Virus record (IMG/VR): IMGVR_UViG_3300044911_001461
Location: 1-20,120 of that record
DNA length: 20,120 nt
Source: a virus
Strand: one strand, 5' to 3'
The position numbers were made by a program, and so were the translations under genes. Shown in pieces: positions 14,080 through 19,475 of the stretch. The notes beneath the pieces are model-generated. The model had not been told where the DNA came from, did no database searches, and worked only from the letters and a program-made list of their open reading frames with translations. Position 1 is the stretch's first letter, and every line of letters starts with the position of its first letter.

Positions 14080-14100
14080 GTTACTTTATACGGGTTTAAT
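14080..14100 (-). repeat. Gene-boundary repeat, copy D
   Basis: The 21-nt spacer before the 65-residue gene. On the coding strand it contains AAACCCGTATAAAG, then TAAC, then ATG: practically identical to copy A although 3.7 kb away. Confidence 0.7.
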
Positions 14101-14535
14101 TTATTTATGTTTCACAAAATCCATTAATCTTTGCCACGCCTCGATTGTATCTGGGTCGCCTATATCCAAGCGATTACAAGCCTCCTGATATGCGTGGCGT
14201 ATGGTGCTTTGGTCTTTGCCTCCGAAAACCAATCCAATCATATTGAAGTCGTAGTGCGGATAGTTCTCAACGAAGTATTTTACCAGCACGAACCGGACAT
14301 TCACCGCATCGTATCGTTGAGAAGTAATTACATCCTCCATCGTCATTTTGCGTTCTGGAATACGAACTACCTCGTATTGTCTTGTGGTGCGTTTGGTTAC
14401 ATCGAACGACCTTATGAAGCCGTTAAACATATCGAGTTGAATCGTTGGCGGTGGTATCTCTTCCATCTTGCTCAGAAGCCATTGGTCTACGGTGGCTTGT
14501 CCGTACAATTTTACGCAGATTTGGTAAGTGGTCAT
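14101..14535 (-). CDS. DnaA domain-IV-like DNA-binding protein
   Basis: 144 residues. The segment MIGLVFGGKDQSTIRHAYQE (about 99-118) closely parallels the DnaA signature (iG..FGGRDHSTVlha), including the GG-K/R-D-x-S-T core that contacts DnaA boxes. Upstream helices (VRFVLVKYFVENYPHYDF, about 80-97) fit the rest of the domain. There is no AAA+ ATPase: the N-terminal 50 residues are short and unrelated. Stand-alone DnaA-IV proteins could act as transcription regulators or compete with host DnaA. The TGA overlaps the next ATG upstream in the Xre gene (ATGA), indicating a two-gene unit. Confidence 0.75.
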   Translation of the reverse strand: MTTYQICVKLYGQATVDQWLLSKMEEIPPPTIQLDMFNGFIRSFDVTKRTTRQYEVVRIPERKMTMEDVITSQRYDAVNVRFVLVKYFVENYPHYDFNMIGLVFGGKDQSTIRHAYQEACNRLDIGDPDTIEAWQRLMDFVKHK

Positions 14536-14729
14536 TTGCTCAATTTTATCTCAATACCCAATTTCCTAAATATGTTGAGCATCCTGAACACGGGCAGTTG
14601 GGTCTTGCCCTGTTCAAGTCGCTGGTATGCCAACAAATTCATGTTGAGCATTTCAGCCATGTCGGTTTGCTTATACCCCCTTTCGGCTCGGGTGGTGCGG
14701 ATTAGGTGGATGATGTCGAATTGTGTCAT
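14532..14729 (-). CDS. Xre/Cro-type helix-turn-helix regulator
   Basis: 65 residues, almost entirely one HTH domain: TRAERGYKQTDMAEMLNMNL (about 13-32) then AYQRLEQGKTQLPVFRMLNI. Typical HTH_3 features are the conserved Gln at the start of helix 2, Ala in the turn and a hydrophobic core. It probably binds an operator as a dimer and regulates nearby early genes. It is coupled to the DnaA-IV-like gene and lies directly downstream of the tRNA-like block, with only 16 nt between its ATG and the RNA 3' end. Confidence 0.85.
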   Translation of the reverse strand: MTQFDIIHLIRTTRAERGYKQTDMAEMLNMNLLAYQRLEQGKTQLPVFRMLNIFRKLGIEIKLSK

Positions 14730-14745
14730 TTGTTTTTATCTTTAG

Positions 14746-14841
14746 TAGTCAGAACAGGATTCGAACCTGTATACTATGAGGATTACCCCATTTTACGTTC
14801 CTTGTACTTCGGAACAACGTCTACCATTGCGCCACCTGACT
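14746..14841 (-). tRNA. tRNA-like element 1, no canonical anticodon loop
   Basis: 96 nt. Acceptor AGTCAGG pairs with TCTGACT (7 bp, one G-T), discriminator A, no encoded CCA. T-arm ACAGG-TTCGAAT-CCTGT is perfect. The D-arm is GCG/CGT with AATGGTAGA in the loop. Between D- and T-arms are 46 nt instead of the usual 23 (class I) or about 35 (class II). They form a hairpin GTTCC/GGAAC with a 9-nt loop (GAAGTACAA) and a second hairpin ATGGGG/CCTCAT with loop TAAT, in the position of a long variable arm. The first loop lacks U33 and a purine at 37, so I assign no amino acid (a GTA triplet is present but not in a credible context). Possibly a decayed tRNA, a processing signal or a decoy. Confidence 0.6.
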
Positions 14842-14846
14842 ATTTT

Positions 14847-14928
14847 GAGGATGAGAAGTCCTCTGTGTTGTAGGGTTTCCTCCATTTGCCCTATATGGTA
14901 TTAAATTCCTTTCTCAAGGGAACAACAC
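14847..14928 (-). ncRNA. Structured RNA element between the tRNA-like elements
   Basis: On the transcribed strand a perfect 7-bp stem GTGTTGT/ACAACAC (14928-14922 with 14871-14865) encloses 50 nt containing a hairpin CCTT-GAGA-AAGG with a GNRA-type tetraloop and a short stem AGGG/CCCT next to the outer stem. Just downstream is a perfect 5-bp, 7-nt-loop hairpin GAGGA-CTTCTCA-TCCTC (14863-14847). The size and closing stem resemble a tRNA, but there is no TTCRA T-loop. Its GTTGTTCC-9nt-GGAA part is similar to the anticodon-position hairpin of tRNA-like element 1, so they may share ancestry. Confidence 0.45.
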
Positions 14929-14932
14929 TTTG

Positions 14933-15053
14933 CAGTCAGAACAGGATTCGAACCTGTAGTGTAGGGAGTGGAGACCTTCCAACTTTATTATTATAACCTC
15001 CACATTCTGTTTTTTTGTTGCCCCATAGCGTCTACCAATTCCGCCACCTGACT
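14933..15053 (-). tRNA. tRNA-like element 2, anticodon region replaced
   Basis: 121 nt. Acceptor, T-arm and D-stem region are almost the same as in element 1: AGTCAGG with TCTGACT, T-arm ACAGG-TTCGAAT-CCTGT identical, D-arm GCG/CGC with a class-II, Leu-like loop (GAATTGGTAGA). Discriminator G. The 70 nt between D- and T-arms hold an A-rich stretch (CAACAAAAAAACAG) and a hairpin GTGGAG/CTCCAC with a 24-nt loop. No 7-nt loop with U33 closed by a 5-bp stem can be found. It lies 6 nt after the zinc-ribbon gene. The 330-nt gene-free stretch 14730-15059 is explained by these three RNA elements. Confidence 0.55.
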
Positions 15054-15059
15054 ATTTAT

Positions 15060-15239
15060 CTACCACCCATCATTAGCCTGAACAGGTCGACATTCACCAC
15101 ACCGCCCCATATCGTCAATATCTTCGGTCTCCCATACCAATCCGCACTCGCCACAAGTGCATTCGGGGAGATTCGGTTCGCCATAGTCAATACTTGGGTC
15201 TGGCTGTTTCGGGTAAGGTTTAAGGTTTTGCATATCCAT
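15060..15239 (-). CDS. Small zinc-ribbon protein
   Basis: 59 residues from the ATG at 15239. Cys residues 27, 29 and 32 (CTCGEC) and 47 and 50 (CGEC) form a probable zinc ribbon with a 14-residue acidic spacer (ETEDIDDMG). A single zinc ribbon of this size usually mediates contacts with nucleic acid or RNA polymerase. Starts at 15266 or 15233 are alternatives; 15239 overlaps the upstream gene by 20 nt. It is followed directly by the tRNA-like elements, so their release by RNase P/Z would also cut this mRNA. Confidence 0.75.
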   Translation of the reverse strand: MDMQNLKPYPKQPDPSIDYGEPNLPECTCGECGLVWETEDIDDMGRCGECRPVQANDGW

Positions 15240-15477
15240 ATTCTTTTTTGATTTGTTCAAGTTCATTTATCGTGCCTTTGCCTGCGATGCTTTTCAGTTC
15301 GGGAATAAATCGCAGTTCTTCTAAGTCAAACGCAATTAGGTCATACAATGTTACAAGGTTAAGGTCGTTTATTATCCGCTTTGCCCTGCTCGACAGCAAA
15401 ACGCTATCGAGCAGGACTTTTTTCTGGAGACGAACGATTACAGCCTTGTTGTGTCGGTGTATTTCGTAACTGGTCAT
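15220..15477 (-). CDS. RNA polymerase alpha-CTD-like protein
   Basis: 85 residues. From about residue 26 it reads VLLSSRAKRIINDLNLVTLY, then a helix and GKGTINELEQIKKEYG. This follows the alpha-subunit C-terminal domain: 'LS.Ra.n.L...gi.Tl.dL......L..i...G..s..Ei...L...G', two helix-hairpin-helix motifs. In the polymerase this domain binds UP elements and activators. A free copy could mimic or compete with host alpha-CTD, or serve as an HhH DNA-binding module. Stop to next start overlaps with the zinc-ribbon gene, suggesting a joint task. Confidence 0.7.
   Translation of the reverse strand: MTSYEIHRHNKAVIVRLQKKVLLDSVLLSSRAKRIINDLNLVTLYDLIAFDLEELRFIPELKSIAGKGTINELEQIKKEYGYAKP
15385..15423 (+). 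terminator. Terminator-like hairpin antisense to the alpha-CTD-like gene
   Basis: On the + strand CCTGCTCGA (15385-15393) pairs perfectly with TCGAGCAGG (15407-15415), 9 bp, loop 13 nt, followed by AC and a run of 7 T. This has all features of an intrinsic terminator, but on the strand opposite to the gene. It could stop antisense transcription, or be a by-product of the repeated Leu/Ser codons there. Confidence 0.4.
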
Positions 15478-15480
15478 AGA

Positions 15481-15834
15481 TTAAAATGGCAGGTCTGAAC
15501 CGGTTTGACTTGGTGCTGGTGCAGGTGTTGTCGGTGCAGGCGGTGTCGCCTTAACTTTGACCTCGACTTTCCAGATTGATAAGGTGTTGAACACCTTGAC
15601 CACATCGTACTGCCCCGACCATTCCCGACCTCGCAGGTTGATTTCGAATGACACGATGTCGTTTGGGTTGATGCCATCGAGCAGACCGACTTTATCGCCT
15701 TGAGCCTCGAGACCGATGACTTGCGGATACTTGCTGTCTCCATCAATCTCAACATGGATTTCACGCTTTTGAAATCCCTTTTCGCCTACCATCTGAGTCG
15801 GTAGGACTCGTACTACTTTACCTTGAATATTCAT
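15481..15834 (-). CDS. SSB-like protein (DUF3127-like) with DLPF tail
   Basis: 117 residues from the ATG at 15834. An OB-fold-like beta-rich body (NIQGKVVRVLPTQMVGEKGF, then REIHVEIDGDSKYPQVIGLE and VSFEINLRGREW) is followed by a Pro/Thr/Ala linker (about 95-110) and the last residues GSDLPF. This build is that of single-stranded-DNA-binding proteins, where a DxPF tip binds partner enzymes. It recalls DUF3127 proteins of Bacteroidota. It sits 5 nt after the exonuclease gene and near DnaB, so it probably coats ssDNA during replication and recombination. A longer in-frame start at 16002 is rejected: it would overlap the exonuclease by more than 150 nt. Confidence 0.75.
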   Translation of the reverse strand: MNIQGKVVRVLPTQMVGEKGFQKREIHVEIDGDSKYPQVIGLEAQGDKVGLLDGINPNDIVSFEINLRGREWSGQYDVVKVFNTLSIWKVEVKVKATPPAPTTPAPAPSQTGSDLPF

Positions 15835-15839
15835 AAAAA

Positions 15840-16466
15840 TTAAAATGTTACTTGTTGATGATACTTCTCGAATTTTGCCCAGAACTTGAGCAAGGCGGTC
15901 ATGGTTTCGTTTAGTTCGACTATGATGTCGTTCCGCTCGACTCGATAAATGTATAATGGTTTCGGTGCGAATCGGGGGTCGTAACTGATGAAGTCGAGCC
16001 ATTGCAACTTCTCATTTACCAAAAAATATTGGTACACTTGCCATTTGTGTTCGTTTGGAAGTCCACCCATGCGAATTGTGCGTACATGGGTCTTCGTGCT
16101 GGGACATTTCACCTCAACCGCACCGATATGGTCTGGAGTTAATCCATCTGGGGACATCCCTAACCAATCCAACTCATCGTGAATGCAGAACGCCACATCG
16201 ATTAATTCTATGCCGGTCTGTGCGGAGTATTTCGCCTTTGCCTCAGGTTCTTGCTCTGTCCCCCACTTCATCGCATCGGACTCGTAATTGTTCTCGAGAG
16301 CGTCCCAAAGGTGGTCATCGAAACATTCCCGCTCGGCAATGAGTGCATCCACTACGGGCAGGTTGTCCGACTTCATGATGTCTTTGGTTCTGCTTGAAGT
16401 TACCCGTCCGATACGCAAGGCGTGCCACTCCGGACTGCCCTGTCGTGTGTTGTCAATTACTTTCAT
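15840..16466 (-). CDS. YqaJ/lambda-exonuclease-like recombination nuclease
   Basis: 208 residues. Start motif RQGSPEWHALRIGRVTSS (8-25), MKWGTEQEPEAKAKY (66-80), catalytic SPDG (105-108) and EVK (118-120) are the hallmarks of the YqaJ family of PD-(D/E)xK nucleases. It should degrade one strand from double-stranded ends to yield 3' overhangs for strand annealing, with Mg2+. Flanked by an annealing-like accessory gene and an SSB-like gene, it forms a phage recombination set. It overlaps the preceding gene by 14 nt. Confidence 0.9.
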   Translation of the reverse strand: MKVIDNTRQGSPEWHALRIGRVTSSRTKDIMKSDNLPVVDALIAERECFDDHLWDALENNYESDAMKWGTEQEPEAKAKYSAQTGIELIDVAFCIHDELDWLGMSPDGLTPDHIGAVEVKCPSTKTHVRTIRMGGLPNEHKWQVYQYFLVNEKLQWLDFISYDPRFAPKPLYIYRVERNDIIVELNETMTALLKFWAKFEKYHQQVTF

Positions 16467-16965
16467 TTTCTATCTGGTTTTTGCGTGAATCCTTATACGA
16501 TAACATTGCCGATTTTGTTTCGGCGTCAAAACTTTGCCACAACGCGACCAGAGACGGCATATCTGCACAGGCATTTATCGCCTCGATTTGCTTCGTCCAG
16601 TCTTTTGGTTTGTCCGGTGTGGGCTTGGTCGCCTTGACCCGAATCGCGTCCGTTACATCGCCAAACGCTTTGACACGCTCGACGCCTACGATAATTTTTT
16701 GACCTGCCCAGCGTTCGATGATTGGAGTACCCAATACTTTGGTGATGGTCTTGCAGTTGGTACGGTTTAAGATTATCGGCTTAGTTTCCTGCGTTCTGGC
16801 TACGATACAATTCGAATCTTTGCCGTCTGAACCTTTTACCTTCTCTTGTGCCACCGATGCGATGGTGACGGTTATTTGACCATAAGAGCCGTCATTTTGA
16901 ACGAGGTCGTGACTTCCGAAGTAGTCGGGGTTGGTCATTTTTTTCCAGTGTGTTGATGTTGTCAT
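16453..16965 (-). CDS. Recombination-associated phage protein
   Basis: 170 residues. The N-terminal part has NPDYFGSHDLVQNDGSYGQI, then VTIASVAQEKVKG and PIILNRTNCKTITKVLGTPI, followed by ERWAGQKIIVGVERVKAFG. This 'npdYlGa.dl....vTi..v..E.V...gk......pmiLN.tN...i.k..Gt..ie.W.gk.i' pattern is one I associate with uncharacterised proteins beside exonucleases in many phages. The C-terminal 50 residues are a separate helical part. A role in ssDNA binding or annealing is possible but not shown. It starts in an ATGA overlap with the 37-residue gene. Confidence 0.7.
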   Translation of the reverse strand: MTTSTHWKKMTNPDYFGSHDLVQNDGSYGQITVTIASVAQEKVKGSDGKDSNCIVARTQETKPIILNRTNCKTITKVLGTPIIERWAGQKIIVGVERVKAFGDVTDAIRVKATKPTPDKPKDWTKQIEAINACADMPSLVALWQSFDAETKSAMLSYKDSRKNQIENESN

Positions 16966-17075
16966 TGTCCGAAGTGAATTAAGATGTTGTGAAAGATAAG
17001 CATGCCGATTCCCATTAGAATCGCTACGAGCAGGACGGCTGAGACCTTCTCGAAAAAGTTTGGTTGTTGTTTCAT
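16962..17075 (-). CDS. 37-residue single-helix membrane peptide
   Basis: The peptide starts MKQQPNFFEKVSAVLLVAIL, then MGIGMLIFHNILIHFGQ: one membrane helix at about 12-34. It starts with an ATGA overlap with the preceding 25-residue gene and ends with an ATGA overlap with the 170-residue gene. Fitting both overlaps exactly is strong support for a real gene. Function unknown. Confidence 0.65.
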   Translation of the reverse strand: MKQQPNFFEKVSAVLLVAILMGIGMLIFHNILIHFGQ

Positions 17076-17149
17076 TTGTCTTTGTAAAATATAAGTGGGA
17101 GATATACGGTTGTGATGAAGAGCCAGATAACTTTGATGTAGCGTGTCAT
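17072..17149 (-). CDS. 25-residue membrane peptide
   Basis: A tiny gene encoding MTRYIKVIWLFITTVYLPLI followed by FYKDK: positive start, a hydrophobic stretch of about 16 residues and a charged end. It begins 4 nt after the preceding stop and its TGA overlaps the ATG of the 37-residue peptide gene. It could be a small membrane effector or mainly a device for translational coupling. Confidence 0.55.
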   Translation of the reverse strand: MTRYIKVIWLFITTVYLPLIFYKDK

Positions 17150-17153
17150 AGTG

Positions 17154-17360
17154 TTAAGCGATTTCAACATACACGATGTAGTCACGGCAGTCGAAGAATT
17201 GACCATTTTCGAGTTGTTCAGGAACTTCTGCGTCAAATTCTAATTTGTCGAGCCATTCCAAAAGGTACTGGCGTGCTTGTTTGTCGTTTGAAAATACCTC
17301 AGTACGATTGTAAAAGGTGATGTGGCTTTGCTGGCTTTGAATTTTGATTGTTGTTGTCAT
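17154..17360 (-). CDS. Small acidic protein of unknown function
   Basis: 68 residues: MTTTIKIQSQQSHITFYNRT, then a helix with KQARQYLLEWLDKLEFDAEV and a beta end YIVYVEIA. One Cys. No recognised motif. It lies first in the small-gene string that leads into the recombination genes. A hairpin (17384-17402) lies in the 57-nt gap upstream. Confidence 0.65.
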   Translation of the reverse strand: MTTTIKIQSQQSHITFYNRTEVFSNDKQARQYLLEWLDKLEFDAEVPEQLENGQFFDCRDYIVYVEIA

Positions 17361-17383
17361 TGTCTGATGTGTTTAAGTTTATT

Positions 17384-17402
17384 GTGCGTACCGGATGCGC
17401 AC
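17384..17402. other. Hairpin in gap between two small genes
   Basis: GTGCG (17384-17388) pairs with CGCAC (17398-17402), with a further T-G pair and a 7-nt loop. No T-run follows on either strand, so it is not an intrinsic terminator; it may be a processing or stability hairpin, or chance. Confidence 0.3.
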
Positions 17403-17417
17403 CCCCCTGTGTGAATG

Positions 17418-17570
17418 TTATGCGGTCATGTATAACGCCTTTTCTCTTGCTGTTTTCAAGTATTCGACTTGATTCCAGAATTTAGCGATAAGCGTCTTAG
17501 CCTGCTCAACTGAATAACCCATTTTAGTTAATTCATTTTCTGTTCTTGTTTGCATTGTTGTCGTTGTCAT
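17418..17570 (-). CDS. 50-residue protein, unknown function
   Basis: The peptide starts MTTTTMQTRTENELTKMGYS and continues with a helix VEQAKTLIAKFWNQVEYLKT. The segment 'el.kmGys.eqAk.li' looks like a UBA-type three-helix fold, by eye only. The start at 17570 follows a good promoter (17596-17628); an in-frame ATG at 17627 lies upstream of the predicted transcription start and is rejected. Confidence 0.6.
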   Translation of the reverse strand: MTTTTMQTRTENELTKMGYSVEQAKTLIAKFWNQVEYLKTAREKALYMTA

Positions 17571-17595
17571 ATCGTGTTGTTTAAATTTGATGAAG

Positions 17596-17628
17596 CAAAG
17601 ATACAGCATTGTTTTGTTCCAATGCAAA
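17596..17628 (-). promoter_or_regulatory. Bacteroidota-type promoter inside the replication region
   Basis: On the - strand TTTG (17628-17625), 21-nt spacer, TATCTTTG (17603-17596), matching the Bacteroidota -33/-7 pattern. Predicted start of transcription near 17590, about 20 nt before the ATG at 17570. It separates the recombination and regulatory genes from the DnaB/initiator block upstream. Confidence 0.7.
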
Positions 17629-17662
17629 TATTTTTTTTACTTTTCTCATAACTTGCTGATTT

Positions 17663-17971
17663 TCACAGAGAAATTTTTTTGTAGCAACCGAATAAAAAGC
17701 GTGTAACCTGCCTATCAATCCAGCGTTTCGCCTCGTCTCGCCCGATGATTTCGATTGAATCCGTGGCAATATTGACCATGTTCACCTTGAATAAATCTGG
17801 CGTGTCGGTTCTGGATACGATTGCTACCATCAAGCCGTTCAGGGTTACGCTGGTTCGCCCTGTGTCTTCGTTGCGGTTGTAGTCGTAATTCAAGCCAATG
17901 ATGGCGGGGGCGGATGGTTCGAGTGCGTTTATGACTTGGTTTAAGTCTGCTATTCGTGCGTTCTGTTTCAT
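17663..17971 (-). CDS. Protein of unknown function downstream of DnaB
   Basis: 102 residues from ATG 17971, one nt after the DnaB stop. The middle reads IIGLNYDYNRNEDTGRTSVT then LNGLMVAIVSRTD: two or three beta strands; the end is basic and helical (AKRWIDRQVTRFLFGCYKK). No motif recognised. Its place behind DnaB suggests a replication-linked job, but this is only context. Confidence 0.65.
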   Translation of the reverse strand: MKQNARIADLNQVINALEPSAPAIIGLNYDYNRNEDTGRTSVTLNGLMVAIVSRTDTPDLFKVNMVNIATDSIEIIGRDEAKRWIDRQVTRFLFGCYKKISL

Positions 17972-17972
17972 G

Positions 17973-19475
17973 TTAAAATGGTGCTTTGGTGTTGTCTTGG
18001 TTTTCAAAATCTAATCTTGGTGATGGCAGGTAGTTTGTTTTCGGCTCAGGCATTGGTGGTTGTGCTTGATAAGTCCTAAATGGGGTGTAAGGTGCAAATC
18101 TTGTATAAGCCTTCTCAAATCGCACCATTATCGCCCCTAACCGCCCGTTCCGGTGCTTGGAGATATGTATCTCCGCCATGTCAAGCGATGGCGTACTGCC
18201 GTCCGTCATAAGTTCCTCTTTGTAATACTCAGGTCGGTGCGGGAAAATAACCATATCCGCATCCTGCTCAATCGCACCTGATTCCCTCAGGTCGGACAGC
18301 ATCGGAATACTGCCCCCTTTGCCCCTCGTTTCAACCGAGCGGTTCAACTGGCTCAAAAGCATTACGGGAATGTCGCATTCTTTGGCTATGCCCTTACATG
18401 CTCGGCTTATGCTCGATATTTCCTGCTCACGATTGCCCGAAAATCCATCCCCTGCGTTCATTAACTGGAGATAGTCAATTATGAGCAACTTGATACCATG
18501 TTCCTGAACCATCCTCAGGACTTTCGCTTTCAATTCCAAAACACTGATATTTGCCGAGTCGTCAATGTATAACGGCAGGTCTTTTATCGCCAAACTTGAT
18601 TCCCTGAACTGGTGAAACTCGTCCATCTGGACACGCCCAGACCGAATCTTCTCGCCCTCAATCTCCGCTTCCATGCTTTGCAAGCGGAATACCAACTCAT
18701 GACAACTCATTTCAAGGCTAAAAAACGCCACTGGATAGCCTTGTTTCGAGGCGGTGATAGCAAAGTATAGGGCAAGTGCTGTTTTGCCCATAGCGGGTCT
18801 CGCACCGATAACTATCAATGCCTGCTTCTGCCAACCTGATGTAAGTTCATCAAGTTGATAAAATCCAGTAGGAACGCCCGTAACGCCTTTTTTGGAATCC
18901 ATCCGCTTTGATAATTCCACAATGTTTTCGAGTGCCAGACGCTCAAAAGATACCGCATGTTTCCTGAATATCGACTGGGTCAAATTATACGCCTGTTCCT
19001 GCACATAGTTGAGCAGTTCGAACGCATCGGTAGTCGGGTCAAATCCTTTCAACTTTACATCGTTTGCAATGCGAATCAGGTCACGGGCGACATAGTGCTG
19101 ATGAATAATCTTGATGTGATACGGAAGATTGGCGGAACTAAACAGGCTATCCTTCATCATGGACAACTCGACCACATGCGAAATAAAATAGTTTTCCTCT
19201 TTGCTCTTCAACTCGCTGTAAACGGTTATCAAGTCAATCGGCTTCTCTTCCATGTACATCTGCTCGATTAACTCGTAGATAAACTTGTTTTTGCTGATGA
19301 AGAACCAGTCCGATTTGCAGTTAGCAAATATGTTTGGTAGTTCGTTTGTTTCGTACAGCATCGAGGATATTATCGCCTTTTCCGCTTCCTCGCTGTAAGG
19401 TGGCGTAACGCCCGGCATAAATCCGCTCTGGTCGATTTGCGGTTTCTCTTCGTACTTCTTTTTTCGTGTTGCCAT
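17973..19475 (-). CDS. dnaB: Replicative DNA helicase DnaB
   Basis: 500 residues, full length for the family. N-terminal DnaB domain (about 24-135, PPYSEEAEKAIISSML), then the RecA-like C-terminal domain with Walker A GARPAMGKT (224-232), FFSLEM (251-256), Walker B LIIDYLQLM (331-339), LLSQLNR (373-379) and SDLRESGAIEQDAD (394-407). Hexameric 5'-3' helicase that unwinds the fork. It follows the initiator gene, whose TAA region touches its start at 19475, as in many phages where the initiator loads the helicase. The C-terminal 40 residues are Pro-rich and variable. Confidence 0.95.
   Translation of the reverse strand: MATRKKKYEEKPQIDQSGFMPGVTPPYSEEAEKAIISSMLYETNELPNIFANCKSDWFFISKNKFIYELIEQMYMEEKPIDLITVYSELKSKEENYFISHVVELSMMKDSLFSSANLPYHIKIIHQHYVARDLIRIANDVKLKGFDPTTDAFELLNYVQEQAYNLTQSIFRKHAVSFERLALENIVELSKRMDSKKGVTGVPTGFYQLDELTSGWQKQALIVIGARPAMGKTALALYFAITASKQGYPVAFFSLEMSCHELVFRLQSMEAEIEGEKIRSGRVQMDEFHQFRESSLAIKDLPLYIDDSANISVLELKAKVLRMVQEHGIKLLIIDYLQLMNAGDGFSGNREQEISSISRACKGIAKECDIPVMLLSQLNRSVETRGKGGSIPMLSDLRESGAIEQDADMVIFPHRPEYYKEELMTDGSTPSLDMAEIHISKHRNGRLGAIMVRFEKAYTRFAPYTPFRTYQAQPPMPEPKTNYLPSPRLDFENQDNTKAPF

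Noticed and set aside
14800-14816. Assigning tRNA-like element 1 as tRNA-Tyr because of a GTA triplet in a loop
   Set aside because: The loop has 9 nt, A instead of U at position 33 and C at 37; not a credible anticodon loop.
15835-16002. Long N-terminal extension of the SSB-like gene
   Set aside because: It only re-reads the 3' end of the exonuclease gene in another frame; the ATG at 15834 lies 5 nt after that gene and begins the OB-like body.
16490-16506. CTTATACGA as a fifth boundary repeat
   Set aside because: It is inside a coding region, lacks the CCC and AAAG parts and is not placed before a start codon.
17128-17135. TAACTTTG on the + strand as a promoter
   Set aside because: No matching TTTG at the right distance that leads to a + strand gene; lies inside a leftward micro-gene.
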